Assembly (NCBI GenBank): GCA_022822545.1
Contig: JAJEBE010000057.1
Location: forward strand, 1 to 64,000
Direction of reading: 5' to 3'
Length of the DNA stretch: 64,000 nucleotides
Origin: Anaerolineae bacterium
GTDB taxonomy: Bacteria > Chloroflexota > Anaerolineae > Aggregatilineales > Phototrophicaceae
Positions 52,835 to 61,129 of this stretch are shown here, in pieces (position 1 is the stretch's first letter; each line of letters opens with the position of its first letter). A model generated the notes under the pieces. That model worked only from the letters and a program-made list of their open reading frames with translations, had not been told where the DNA came from and made no database searches. The position numbers and the translations under genes are program-made.

Positions 52835-53776
52835 CTAATTGCCGATGAAACCGCTTGCCTGCAGCCAGGCGCGGACCGCGTCAGCCGGGTTCAAACCTTC
52901 GACTTCCACTTCCGCGTTCAGCGTCTGCAGGGCAACGTTGTCCAATGCGCGGAAGATCGGGTTCAAGATGCCCGCGATCTCCGGGTTGGCGCGGATGACC
53001 TCGCCGCGGATGACCGGCGTCGGCGCGTAAATCGGCTGCGCGCCGAAGGGATCGTCCAGCACGACGAAGTTGTAAGCCATCAAGGCGCCATCGGTGGAAT
53101 AGGCCATCGCGAAGTTGACATTGTTCGCCCCCTCGTTCAGCGCTTGCTCCGTCTGCGCCGGCGTCGCATTCGAGATGATCAGCAACTGATCGTCCGTCAA
53201 GTCGAAGCCGTATGTCTCCTCGAAGGAGGCGATGCCATCGGGACGCTGCGCGAATTCATCCCCGGTCGCCAAATAGACGAAGCCGCCATCGTTGACGTAA
53301 TCCGCCATATCAATCACCGAGTAGAGACCGTTCTCTTCGGCAAAAGCCGCCGTCACCGCAAAGGCGTAAGTATTGTTCGCCGGCGTCGGCGCCAGCCACA
53401 CCAAGTCGTTGATGGCCGCGTCCAGCGAGCTCACCAGCGCATAACCCAGCACGCGATGACCATAAGCTTCTTGCGGAATGTCATACCAGGGCACATCGTT
53501 GAAGTAGTTGTACAAAGCCGTGCCGGTATACTCGGCGTAGATGTCGATCTCGCCATTGACCAGCGCATCGCGATTGACTTGCGTGCCGCCGAGATTTGTG
53601 CGGTCGACCACATCCAGGCCGGCGTCTTCCAGCGCCGCTACGATTATCTGTCCCAATACAATTTGCTCGGTGAACTGCTTTGAGCCGACGCGGATCGGGC
53701 TATCTTGCGCGCTAACAACTCCAAACGCGCTGACCAACAAGCCAGCGATCAGGAGCCATAATCCTACCTTCTTCAT
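52835..53776 (-). CDS. Glycine betaine/choline-type substrate-binding protein (OpuAC/OsmF class)
   Basis: A 313-residue secreted receptor. The ATG at 53776 has a full GAGGAGG ribosome site. The signal peptide is MKKVGLWLLIAGLLVSAFGVVSAQD. IRVGSKQFTEQIVLGQIIVAALEDAGLDVVDRTNLGGTQVNRDALVNGEIDIYAEYTGTAL is the OpuBC-type opening, with the D-I-Y-x-E-Y-T-G-T segment that forms the aromatic ligand cage region. YAFAVTAAFAEENGLYSVIDMADYV and LTDDQLLIISNATPAQTEQAL follow. Ligand: a quaternary amine or similar; not resolved. Confidence 0.92.
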   Translation of the reverse strand: MKKVGLWLLIAGLLVSAFGVVSAQDSPIRVGSKQFTEQIVLGQIIVAALEDAGLDVVDRTNLGGTQVNRDALVNGEIDIYAEYTGTALYNYFNDVPWYDIPQEAYGHRVLGYALVSSLDAAINDLVWLAPTPANNTYAFAVTAAFAEENGLYSVIDMADYVNDGGFVYLATGDEFAQRPDGIASFEETYGFDLTDDQLLIISNATPAQTEQALNEGANNVNFAMAYSTDGALMAYNFVVLDDPFGAQPIYAPTPVIRGEVIRANPEIAGILNPIFRALDNVALQTLNAEVEVEGLNPADAVRAWLQASGFIGN

Positions 53777-54048
53777 ACTACACCTCCTCAGGCATGGTTT
53801 ACGATACAGGCAACAAAACTGCCTTGGCGCATCCATAGACACCATTCGACTGCAAAGCCAAAACAATTGGGTAGTCCGCCGACTGCTCAACCAACGCGGG
53901 ATTATGATGTTGGCTATAGAGGCGAATTGTCGACCTAGCGCCGACTGATATCAACTGATGCAAATTAACTATAACATTGATAGGGCGCGGACTCAACCTG
54001 TAATTATATGGACGCGCTCGTTCTTAGTCTTGGCTTAATGTCTGCCGG

Positions 54049-54957
54049 TCATGTCGCCAGCAGTTCATCCACCTCGGCGCGATAGGGCGTGCTGCGTGCT
54101 GTGCCCGGCTTCGTCACACAGAGCGCCGCCGTCGCATTGGCGAAGCGCACCGACTCAGCTAGCGCCATGCCTTCCGCCAGCGCCACCGCCAAACCCGCGT
54201 TGAAGGCGTCGCCGGCGCCGGTCGTATCGACGACCTCAACTTCGTAGGCGGGTACTTTTGCGCTCTCGGTTCCGCTGACGATCTGCGCGCCCTGCGAGCC
54301 AAGCGTCACGACCGCCGTCTGATCAGCCCGGGTCAGGAGGCCCCGCGCCGCCGTTTCGACATCGGTCGCGTCACCGCCGCTCAGTGTCTCCAATTCGGTC
54401 TCGTTCGGCGTCAGATAATCAGCCAGTTGGACCGTCTCGGCGGGCAGGACGGCGGCCGGCGCCGGATTGAGGATAGTGACGACGCCGAGGGCCTTCGCCG
54501 TCTGAAGCGCGTAAGCCACCATATCGAGGTTGACCTCCAACTGCGTGATCAAGACATCAGCCGCCGCGATCCGCTCGCGCGCCGCGTCGATATCGGCCGC
54601 ATCCAGGCGAGAGTTCGCGCCCAGCACGACCACGATCATGTTCTCGCCGCTGCTATCAACCAGGATCGGCGCGACGCCGGTGGCATGCTCATCGTCTTGA
54701 CTCACATAATCGCGGTTCACCCCCTCGGTGTCCCAGATCTCATAAGCCAGTTCCGCGAAGACATCTTTCCCGACCCGCCCGATAAACGTCACCTCCGCGC
54801 CCAGCCGCGCCGCCGCCACCGCCTGGTTCGAGCCTTTGCCGCCGGCGCCGGTCACGAAGCGGTCGCCATGCACCGTCTCGCCGGCCTTCGGCATCCGCGC
54901 CATATACGAGGTCAAGTCCGCGTTGAAGCTGCCTACCACCACGATCTTTGCCGTCAT
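54049..54957 (-). CDS. rbsK: Ribokinase-family sugar kinase
   Basis: A 302-residue PfkB-family kinase. ATG 54957 has AAAGGGG seven bases upstream, better than ATG 54963. KIVVVGSFNADLTSYMARMPKAGETVHGDRFVTGAGGKGSNQAVAAARLGAEVTFIGRVGKD is the ribokinase opening with the G-G-K-G-x-N-Q sugar site. The catalytic base is in VVDTTGAGDAFNAGLAVALAEG. It phosphorylates ribose or a similar pentose and is divergent from the hexulose-phosphate genes, which also handle pentose phosphates. Confidence 0.93.
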   Translation of the reverse strand: MTAKIVVVGSFNADLTSYMARMPKAGETVHGDRFVTGAGGKGSNQAVAAARLGAEVTFIGRVGKDVFAELAYEIWDTEGVNRDYVSQDDEHATGVAPILVDSSGENMIVVVLGANSRLDAADIDAARERIAAADVLITQLEVNLDMVAYALQTAKALGVVTILNPAPAAVLPAETVQLADYLTPNETELETLSGGDATDVETAARGLLTRADQTAVVTLGSQGAQIVSGTESAKVPAYEVEVVDTTGAGDAFNAGLAVALAEGMALAESVRFANATAALCVTKPGTARSTPYRAEVDELLAT

Positions 54958-55041
54958 GCTCATTCCCCTTTGCCTTAAGCCGGGATAATCGCTACTCTAT
55001 TGTCGTCGATTTTGCCTCATAAGACTAGCGAATGGTATGCC

Positions 55042-55683
55042 GTGGCCAAACTGCAAATCGCGCTTGATGGCGACCTGCCCGCCGCGCTGGATATCCTCGC
55101 GCAGGTCCAGCCCTTCATCGATATCGCCGAGATCGGCACGCCGCTGGTTTTCCGCGAAGGCATGAGCTCCGTCCGTCAGATTCGCGCTGCCTGGCCCCGG
55201 CTTGAGCTGGTCGCCGATCTCAAAATCATGGACGCTGGTCAAGCGGAAGCCGATATCGCCTTTGAAGCCGGCGCCGATTGTGCCACCGTCATGGCGCTCG
55301 CCAGCGACGCGACCATTGCCGCGGCATTGCGCAGCGCGCGAGATCATCAGAAGCGGATCATGGTGGATATGATGCAGGTGGCCGACCCCTTGGGGCGGGC
55401 CCGCGAATTGCTGGCGCTCGGCTGCGATCTGCTCTGCCTGCACACCGCTCACGACCTGCAAGCGGCGCAAGCGTCGCCTTATGCCCAGCTCGCTCAATTG
55501 CGGCGGGCGCTGCCGCAGGCCGGGCTCGCCATCGCCGGCGGCGTCAAGCGGCCTGCCTTGGACGACATCCTGCCCCTCGCGCCCCAGGTCATCATCGTCG
55601 GCTCCGCCATCACCTCGGCCGCCGAGCCAAGAGAGGCCGCGCGGCTATTGCACGAGAGGATTCACCGCTATGCAATACTCTGA
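55042..55683 (+). CDS. hxlA: 3-hexulose-6-phosphate synthase (or related OMP-decarboxylase-family enzyme)
   Basis: A 213-residue barrel; I place the start at GTG 55042 (AKLQIALD follows), since the upstream TTG adds a non-family tail. ELVADLKIMDAGQAEADIAFEAGAD holds the D-x-K-x-x-D metal and substrate site shared by hexulose-phosphate synthase and ketogulonate-phosphate decarboxylase. The D-L-K-x-M-D-A-G form and HTAHDLQAA favour the synthase. It joins formaldehyde to ribulose 5-phosphate. Overlaps the isomerase gene by 14 bases. The decarboxylase remains an alternative. Confidence 0.85.
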   Translation: MAKLQIALDGDLPAALDILAQVQPFIDIAEIGTPLVFREGMSSVRQIRAAWPRLELVADLKIMDAGQAEADIAFEAGADCATVMALASDATIAAALRSARDHQKRIMVDMMQVADPLGRARELLALGCDLLCLHTAHDLQAAQASPYAQLAQLRRALPQAGLAIAGGVKRPALDDILPLAPQVIIVGSAITSAAEPREAARLLHERIHRYAIL

Positions 55684-56230
55684 ACTGGTCGATGCCATCC
55701 TCGGCGATATCGGCCGGGCGCTGCGCCAGGTCGATCCGGCCCAGGTCGAATCGCTGGCTGAGGCGCTGCTCAATGCCGAGCGCGTCTTCATCGCCGGCAA
55801 GGGACGCACCGGCTTGCAAATGCGCGCCTTCGCCATGCGCTTGATGCACCTCGGCTTCAATGTGCACGTCGTCGATGATGTCACCACACCGGCAATCGGC
55901 GCCGGCGACCTGCTGCTGATCGGCTCGTCCTCCGGGCGCACCAGCTCACTCCTGCGCTACATCGATACCGTCGATGCGCAAGGCGCGCGCCTGGTTGTCG
56001 TGACCGGCAATCTGAACTCGCCCCTCGCCTCGGCGGCCGTGGCGCTGGTTCACATCCCGGCGACGAATTTCAAAGCGGGGGACGCCAGCGGCGAACCTTC
56101 CATCCTGGTCATGGGCTCGCTCTTTGAGCACTGCCTGGGCTTGCTCTGTGACTCGCTCATCATTCGCTTGAAGGCGGCGCTGAATGTTGCGGAAGCGGAG
56201 ATGAACGCGCGCCACGCCAATCTTGAGTGA
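55670..56230 (+). CDS. hxlB: 6-phospho-3-hexuloisomerase (SIS domain)
   Basis: A 186-residue SIS-domain isomerase. GAGAGGA precedes the ATG at 55670. RVFIAGKGRTGLQMRAFAMRLMHLGFNVHVVDDVTTPAIGAGDLLLIGSSSGRTSSLL is the typical sugar-isomerase core of hexuloisomerases. It converts hexulose 6-phosphate to fructose 6-phosphate. The pair with the preceding gene, in this order, is the classic formaldehyde-fixing ribulose monophosphate module, also used in reverse to make pentoses. Together with the betaine transporter 2 kb away it suggests handling of formaldehyde from demethylation (inference). Confidence 0.9.
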   Translation: MQYSELVDAILGDIGRALRQVDPAQVESLAEALLNAERVFIAGKGRTGLQMRAFAMRLMHLGFNVHVVDDVTTPAIGAGDLLLIGSSSGRTSSLLRYIDTVDAQGARLVVVTGNLNSPLASAAVALVHIPATNFKAGDASGEPSILVMGSLFEHCLGLLCDSLIIRLKAALNVAEAEMNARHANLE

Positions 56231-56273
56231 CCAATTATCATCTGCGGCTGGCGGCTGGAAACGAGAGGACAAC

Positions 56274-57380
56274 ATGAATTACGCGGCACGTCTTGAAAAA
56301 CTGGGCGCCATCATGCGCAATGCCGACCTCGATATCATCGCGCTTATCCCCGGCCCCAATCACCGCTACCTCACCGGCGCCGAACACTACGTCCTCGAAC
56401 GGCCCATCGTCGCCTTTTACCCGCTGGGCCGCGAATCGGTCGCCGTCATTCCCGAGTTGGAAATCCCGCTATTCGAGCGGCATGCTACGCCCTCGACGCT
56501 CTACTCCTATTCCGACGCCGAGGGCTACGCCGGCGCTTTCGCCGCCGCGCTGGCTGACATGGGCGCGCGCGATGCAAGCATCGGCGTCGAAGGCCTCCAC
56601 ATGCGCTTCTTTGAAGGTGAGATCATCCGTCAATCCGCGCCGACAGCCCGAGTCGTCGATGCGACGATGCCCTTGGCCGAGCTTCGACTGCACAAAGACG
56701 AAGGCGAGATCGCCTCGCTGCGCCGCGCCATCGAGATCTCCGAAGCGGCCCTGCAAGCCGCGCTCGCCGATATCCGGATCGGCATGACCGAGATCGAAGC
56801 CGCCGCCATCCTCGAAGACTACATCCGCGCGCTCGGCGGCGAGGGGCTGTCCTTCGGCACCATCCTCCACGCCGGCGTCAATAGCCCACTGCCGCACTCC
56901 GGCCCGCTTGACTATCGCATCCAACATGGCGACCCGCTCATTATCGATTTCGGCGCCAGGTTCAAGGGCTACTGCGCCGATATCACGCGTACCTGCTTCG
57001 TCGGCGCCGTCAGCGCTGAGCAGCGGGATTTCTACGCTGTTGTGCAAGCCGCCAACGAAGCCGGTCGACGCACGGCGCTACCCGGCGCGACCGCCGAATC
57101 AGTGGATATCGCGGCGCGGCAGGTTATCATCGCCGCCGGTTTCGGCGATCTGATACGCCACCGCACCGGCCACGGCATCGGCCTGGAAGCGCATGAGCCG
57201 CCCTATATGGTGATCGGAAATCAGCGCCTGCTCGAGCCCGGCATGGTCTTCACGGTCGAGCCGGGCATTTATCGCATGGGTGAACTCGGCGTGCGCATCG
57301 AGGACAATGTGCTGATCACGGAAGACGGGGGCGAGAGCCTGACCAGCTTCCCGCGCGAACTGCTTGTCATTCCCGCTTGA
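56274..57380 (+). CDS. M24-family aminopeptidase (Xaa-Pro dipeptidase-like)
   Basis: A 368-residue peptidase. GAGAGGA precedes ATG 56274. The N-terminal creatinase-like domain (about 1-135) is followed by the pita-bread catalytic domain with DFGARFKGYCADITRT (two Asp ligands), HRTGHGIGLEAHEPPY (His ligand), FTVEPGIYRMGELGVRIEDNVLIT (two Glu ligands). All five metal ligands are present. It may cleave Xaa-Pro dipeptides or act on a creatine/betaine-like compound, as some members do. It is 43 bases from the isomerase. Confidence 0.9.
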   Translation: MNYAARLEKLGAIMRNADLDIIALIPGPNHRYLTGAEHYVLERPIVAFYPLGRESVAVIPELEIPLFERHATPSTLYSYSDAEGYAGAFAAALADMGARDASIGVEGLHMRFFEGEIIRQSAPTARVVDATMPLAELRLHKDEGEIASLRRAIEISEAALQAALADIRIGMTEIEAAAILEDYIRALGGEGLSFGTILHAGVNSPLPHSGPLDYRIQHGDPLIIDFGARFKGYCADITRTCFVGAVSAEQRDFYAVVQAANEAGRRTALPGATAESVDIAARQVIIAAGFGDLIRHRTGHGIGLEAHEPPYMVIGNQRLLEPGMVFTVEPGIYRMGELGVRIEDNVLITEDGGESLTSFPRELLVIPA

Positions 57381-57424
57381 CGGTGTACTCTGGCGGTTAA
57401 ATTGTTAGCAACCGCGCAAGCCCA

Positions 57425-58318
57425 CTAGCCCTTGACCGCGCCGGCCGTCAAGCCGCGGGTGATGAAGCGCTCCAGCAGCAAACCCATGATGATCACCGGC
57501 ACGACCGCCATCAAGGTCAGCGCGCTGATGAACCACCACTCAATGCCGCGCGTGTTGTTCTGCCCGGCGATCAGCACCGGCATCGTAATCGCGTTGAAGT
57601 TCGTCAGCATCAAGGCGAAGAGATATTCGTTCCAGGCGAAGATGAAGGAGAAGATCGCCACCGCCACCAGGCCCGGCGCGCTCAAGGGCAGCACGATGCG
57701 AATGAAAGCCTGCCAGCGCGTCGCGCCATCAACGCGGGCGCTCTCTTCCAGGTCGACCGGCAAGCCGTTGAAGAAATCCCGCATGATCCAGACGGCGAAG
57801 GGGATATTAAACATCGTGTAGGCGATGATCAGGCCGGCATAGGTGTCGATCAGACTGAGGGCATTGTATAGCAGCACGAAGGGCACGATGAAAATAGCCG
57901 GCGGCAAAAAGCGCTGCGAGATGATCCAGAAAGCGATATTGTCGTTATCCCAGCCGAGCCGCCCCCAATAATAGCGAAAGCGCGACAAGCCATAACCCGC
58001 CATCGCCCCGATGACCACGGACAGAATTGTGCTGCCAATCGCGGAAACGAGGCTATTGCGGAAGTGTCGCTCAGTGGATTCCCGCTGAATTCCGAACATC
58101 TCCTCCCAGTGATCGGGAATCGGCTGAAAGTCAATGTAGGGGATGTAATTAGGTCCCCGGCTGACGTCTATCGGCCGCTTGACCGAGGTGGTCGCCAGCC
58201 AATAAAAGGGGAAGAGCACGATGAAACACCAGAAGATGACCACCCCGTAGAGAATGGCCGAACCCCAGAGCGGACGCCGGCTCGAGCGGCGCAGCCATCT
58301 CCTGCCTCTCGTCCCCAT
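57425..58318 (-). CDS. Sugar ABC transporter permease (MalG type)
   Basis: A 297-residue permease with six helices. The ATG at 58318 overlaps the previous stop by 1 base, with AAGAGG six bases upstream; GTG 58321 is the alternative. [29 protein letters not shown] is the first helix with the typical T-S-x-K end. The coupling helix is [30 protein letters not shown]. The C-terminus [13 protein letters not shown] is the MalG ending. Partner of the permease at 58318-59295; no ATPase gene is nearby. Confidence 0.93.
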   Translation of the reverse strand: MGTRGRRWLRRSSRRPLWGSAILYGVVIFWCFIVLFPFYWLATTSVKRPIDVSRGPNYIPYIDFQPIPDHWEEMFGIQRESTERHFRNSLVSAIGSTILSVVIGAMAGYGLSRFRYYWGRLGWDNDNIAFWIISQRFLPPAIFIVPFVLLYNALSLIDTYAGLIIAYTMFNIPFAVWIMRDFFNGLPVDLEESARVDGATRWQAFIRIVLPLSAPGLVAVAIFSFIFAWNEYLFALMLTNFNAITMPVLIAGQNNTRGIEWWFISALTLMAVVPVIIMGLLLERFITRGLTAGAVKG

Positions 58319-59295
58319 CACTTGCCTCTTTCGGCGCTGCCGCGGATCCAGCGCCGCCCCACCGTCAAAAATATCGTGGCGAATATAATCACCAGAATCA
58401 ACAAAATATACGCGATCGCGCTGGCATAGCCATAATTGCCGTTGCTCAGCGCTTGCTCAAATATGTACAAGGTCAAGGACTCGGTCGCCGAGCCCGGTCC
58501 GCCGCCGGTCGTCACCACCACCACATCGATAATCTTGAAGATCTCCAACCCGCGAATCAGTATCACCGTCAGCGAAATCGGCAGCAGAATGGGCACCGTG
58601 ACGCGCCAGAAGATCTGCAAGACATTGGCGCCATCCACCCGCGCCGCCTCATAGATGTCTTCCGGTATCGCTTGCATGCCCGCCAGCAGGATCAGCGTCA
58701 TGAAGGGGATCCACTGCCAGGCGTCGATGATCAGAATTGCGATCGGCGCCCAGCCGATATCGGTGAACCAGGGCACAGAGATGGCCTGCTCCAGCCCAAT
58801 CGCTTTCGAGAACTGACGCAGGAAATGCGCCAAGGGCGAGCGCAACGCATTGGAATCAAAGAACATCCGCCCGGTATAAGCGGCCGCCACCGGCGTCATC
58901 ATCATCGGCATCAGGAAGATCACCCGCACGATATTCCGTCCGCGGAAGGGTTGGTTCAAGACCGTCGCCAAGCCCAGGCCGATGACATACTGTATCGTCA
59001 CGCCGACGAAGACATAGATCATCGTATTGCGCACGGTGCTGTGCAGACGGCCATCCACCAGCAGGCGCTGGTAATTGCGCCCGGTCAACTCAAAACCCAG
59101 GCCCAGGAAGCCGACGCCTTCGGTGATGCCTTCAGCGGCCGCCTGCCGTGCGATCGTCGAGCCGCCACGCTGCATATCAGTGAAGCTGATGCCGAGGGAC
59201 CACAAAAGCGGGAAGATCGACAGAGCGAGCAGAATCACAACCGCGGGACTGAGGAAGACCCGCTTCATGATTCTGTCTTCGCGCACTGTGGACAT
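58318..59295 (-). CDS. Sugar ABC transporter permease (MalF/UgpA type)
   Basis: A 325-residue permease. I chose ATG 59295 ([38 protein letters not shown]); GTG 59334 and ATG 59268 are other options without better ribosome sites. The coupling helix is [29 protein letters not shown], and [24 protein letters not shown] is the typical late loop. One transcript with the binding protein upstream, which is separated from it by a pair of palindromic repeats. Confidence 0.91.
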   Translation of the reverse strand: MSTVREDRIMKRVFLSPAVVILLALSIFPLLWSLGISFTDMQRGGSTIARQAAAEGITEGVGFLGLGFELTGRNYQRLLVDGRLHSTVRNTMIYVFVGVTIQYVIGLGLATVLNQPFRGRNIVRVIFLMPMMMTPVAAAYTGRMFFDSNALRSPLAHFLRQFSKAIGLEQAISVPWFTDIGWAPIAILIIDAWQWIPFMTLILLAGMQAIPEDIYEAARVDGANVLQIFWRVTVPILLPISLTVILIRGLEIFKIIDVVVVTTGGGPGSATESLTLYIFEQALSNGNYGYASAIAYILLILVIIFATIFLTVGRRWIRGSAERGK

Positions 59296-59385
59296 GCTGC
59301 CTGCAGCTGCTGCCACGCTGTTCCTCAGCTTCACTCGCTCGTTCTTGTCGAGGCGATGCCTAAGTTTACCGAAGAATTATACAAA

Positions 59386-59412
59386 ACGGGTCAGCCAATG
59401 GCTGACCCCTAC
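59386..59412 (-). repeat. GTAGGGGT palindromic repeat unit (GTCAGCC arm variant)
   Basis: Perfect arms GGGTCAGCC / GGCTGACCC around AAT on the plus strand, ending CCTAC. With the unit at 59427 it forms a head-to-head pair, as at 24856-24932. Confidence 0.8.
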
Positions 59413-59426
59413 AGCAGCGTATGATT

Positions 59427-59453
59427 GTAGGGGCGACCTACCAGGTTGCCCGC
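59427..59453 (+). repeat. GTAGGGGC palindromic repeat unit
   Basis: Arms GGGCGACCT / AGGTTGCCC around ACC, with one G-U pair. Second member of the pair between the binding-protein and permease genes. Confidence 0.8.
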
Positions 59454-59478
59454 TACCCTACAGTCGGGGAAACTTCAA

Positions 59479-60948
59479 CTACATATCACCCATGTAGCCG
59501 ACAGCCGCCTTGTACTGCTCGAGCTGCGCGTCCCGTCCCAGACGGTCCGTGATGTCATTCCACAGCCCGGCGACATTATCGAGCGCTTCTTGCGCGCTGA
59601 TCTCGCCGGCCAGCGCCCGCGCGATCTCGGCATCCAGCGTCGACAGGTATTCAGCCGAGCCGGTGATGCGAATGTCGAGCACGGCGTTGGGATGGTTGAT
59701 CGTATTCTGGATGGCATCCAGGTAATCGGCGGCGCTTTCTTCATCGAAGCCCGCCGCAACCCAGGGCGCCGTATCCGCCAACTGACTGAAGCGGCTCGGA
59801 TTGATGCCGGTTCCGCCCGTGACCGCCAATTCGTTCACCACATCCTTGCTCGCCAGGAAGGAGGCGAAATCAAGCGCGGCTTCGGTCACATCGCTATCGG
59901 CCGCGATCGAGATGATCCACCCGCCGAAAGCGATGAAGGGCGCCGGATTCTCTTCCATCACCCATTCGCCGGCTTCGTAATCCCAGTAGGAATCGCCGCC
60001 GGGCAGCACGCCAAAACCGACAGCGCCCTTGACCAGCGAGACATTCTCATCGACCGAAATCGTGCCGACATCACCCCAGTCGAGGTTCAGTACCGCCGTG
60101 CCGGTCGCCATCAGCGTGCGCGTATCGGCCACATCGTAGTTGATCATCTCCGGATCGCCGACATTGCGGATGTCGATGTATTCTTCGAGCGCGCGCACCC
60201 AACCGGGGTTGTTGACCTGCGGCGTCATGTCATCACAGCTGAAGAAGAAGCAGGGGTTGCCCGGCACCTTGCCGTAGCCAGCGGCGCGGGAAAGATAAAC
60301 CCAGTAGGACTGCGCGTTGCGGCGCTGCGCTTCCAGCGCGCCATAGATCGGCGCCATCGAGCCGGCGGTATCCACTTCCATGCCGTTGAAGAACTCGGCG
60401 ATATCGCGATATTGCGTCCAGGTGGCCGGCTCGCCCAAGGCATAGCCATACTGCGCCTCGAAATCGGCCGCGTACATCTCGTTATCGACCAGGTCTTTGC
60501 GATAATAAAGCATGTGGGCATCGCCATCGTAGGGCAGGGCATAGGGCACGCCGCCCCAAGTCGTGATGCGGTCGGCATAAAGCGGGATGACATCATCGGA
60601 TTCGATAGCGTTCAGCGTCGCCCCCGGGATCTCCATCACATAACCCGGCGCCATGATGTCGCCCGCCCAGTCGGCGGCGTAGATCAAGACATCATAATCG
60701 CCCGAGCCGGTCGAAAGCGCGGTGACGATCTTCTCGAAGAGCTCGCCAAAGGCGAAGGTCTGCAATTCGATATTGCCGCCGGTCGCCTCTTCCCAGATCG
60801 GTCCTTTGTCCAATACCGGACCGCCAATGGCAGAACCCGTCTGCGTCACCACAACGACGGTCTGGCCCGAGAAATCTTGCGCCCCGGCCGGCGCCGCAAT
60901 CGCGACGGTCAGCAGCGCGAGTAGAACGAAAAGAGATAGTTTAGTCAT
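59479..60948 (-). CDS. Sugar ABC transporter substrate-binding protein (family 1)
   Basis: A 489-residue receptor. AAGGGAG precedes ATG 60948. The signal peptide is MTKLSLFVLLALLTVAIAAPAGAQD. FSGQTVVVVTQTGSAIGGPVLDKGPIWEEATGGNIELQTFAFGELFEKIVTALSTGSGDYDVLIYAADWAGDIM shows the family 1 ligand-binding start, with ALPYDGDAHMLYYRKDLVDN later. Two cysteines in FFFSCDD and NPCF may form a disulfide. It lies divergent from a xylulokinase-like gene, which would phosphorylate the imported sugar. Confidence 0.92.
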   Translation of the reverse strand: MTKLSLFVLLALLTVAIAAPAGAQDFSGQTVVVVTQTGSAIGGPVLDKGPIWEEATGGNIELQTFAFGELFEKIVTALSTGSGDYDVLIYAADWAGDIMAPGYVMEIPGATLNAIESDDVIPLYADRITTWGGVPYALPYDGDAHMLYYRKDLVDNEMYAADFEAQYGYALGEPATWTQYRDIAEFFNGMEVDTAGSMAPIYGALEAQRRNAQSYWVYLSRAAGYGKVPGNPCFFFSCDDMTPQVNNPGWVRALEEYIDIRNVGDPEMINYDVADTRTLMATGTAVLNLDWGDVGTISVDENVSLVKGAVGFGVLPGGDSYWDYEAGEWVMEENPAPFIAFGGWIISIAADSDVTEAALDFASFLASKDVVNELAVTGGTGINPSRFSQLADTAPWVAAGFDEESAADYLDAIQNTINHPNAVLDIRITGSAEYLSTLDAEIARALAGEISAQEALDNVAGLWNDITDRLGRDAQLEQYKAAVGYMGDM

Positions 60949-61129
60949 TGTTGCACTCCCTTGCTATTGGATACTGTACCTCAAGAAAAGCGCGGTTGCG
61001 GAGGCCAATGCCAGCAGACGCGCAGAAGCATTTTAACGTGAATATCCATAATCTAACAGGCTGCTTGTATTCGCGGGGCGAATTCTGTATGCTTCTCCCA
61101 CTTGCGGCTCTCAAATGGACCAGCGGCAA

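Noticed and set aside
53901-53933. Possible minus-strand promoter for the betaine binding-protein gene (CATAAT with TCGACA)
   Set aside because: The spacer would be 21 bases, too long; no better pair was found in the gap.
59446-60924. Plus-strand frame of 492 codons opposite the last sugar-binding protein
   Set aside because: The minus strand has a signal peptide, ribosome site and family motifs; this frame does not.
61065-61093. Possible promoter TTGTAT-N17-TATGCT before the xylulokinase-like gene
   Set aside because: The -35 matches the consensus at only three positions, so it is not better than chance.
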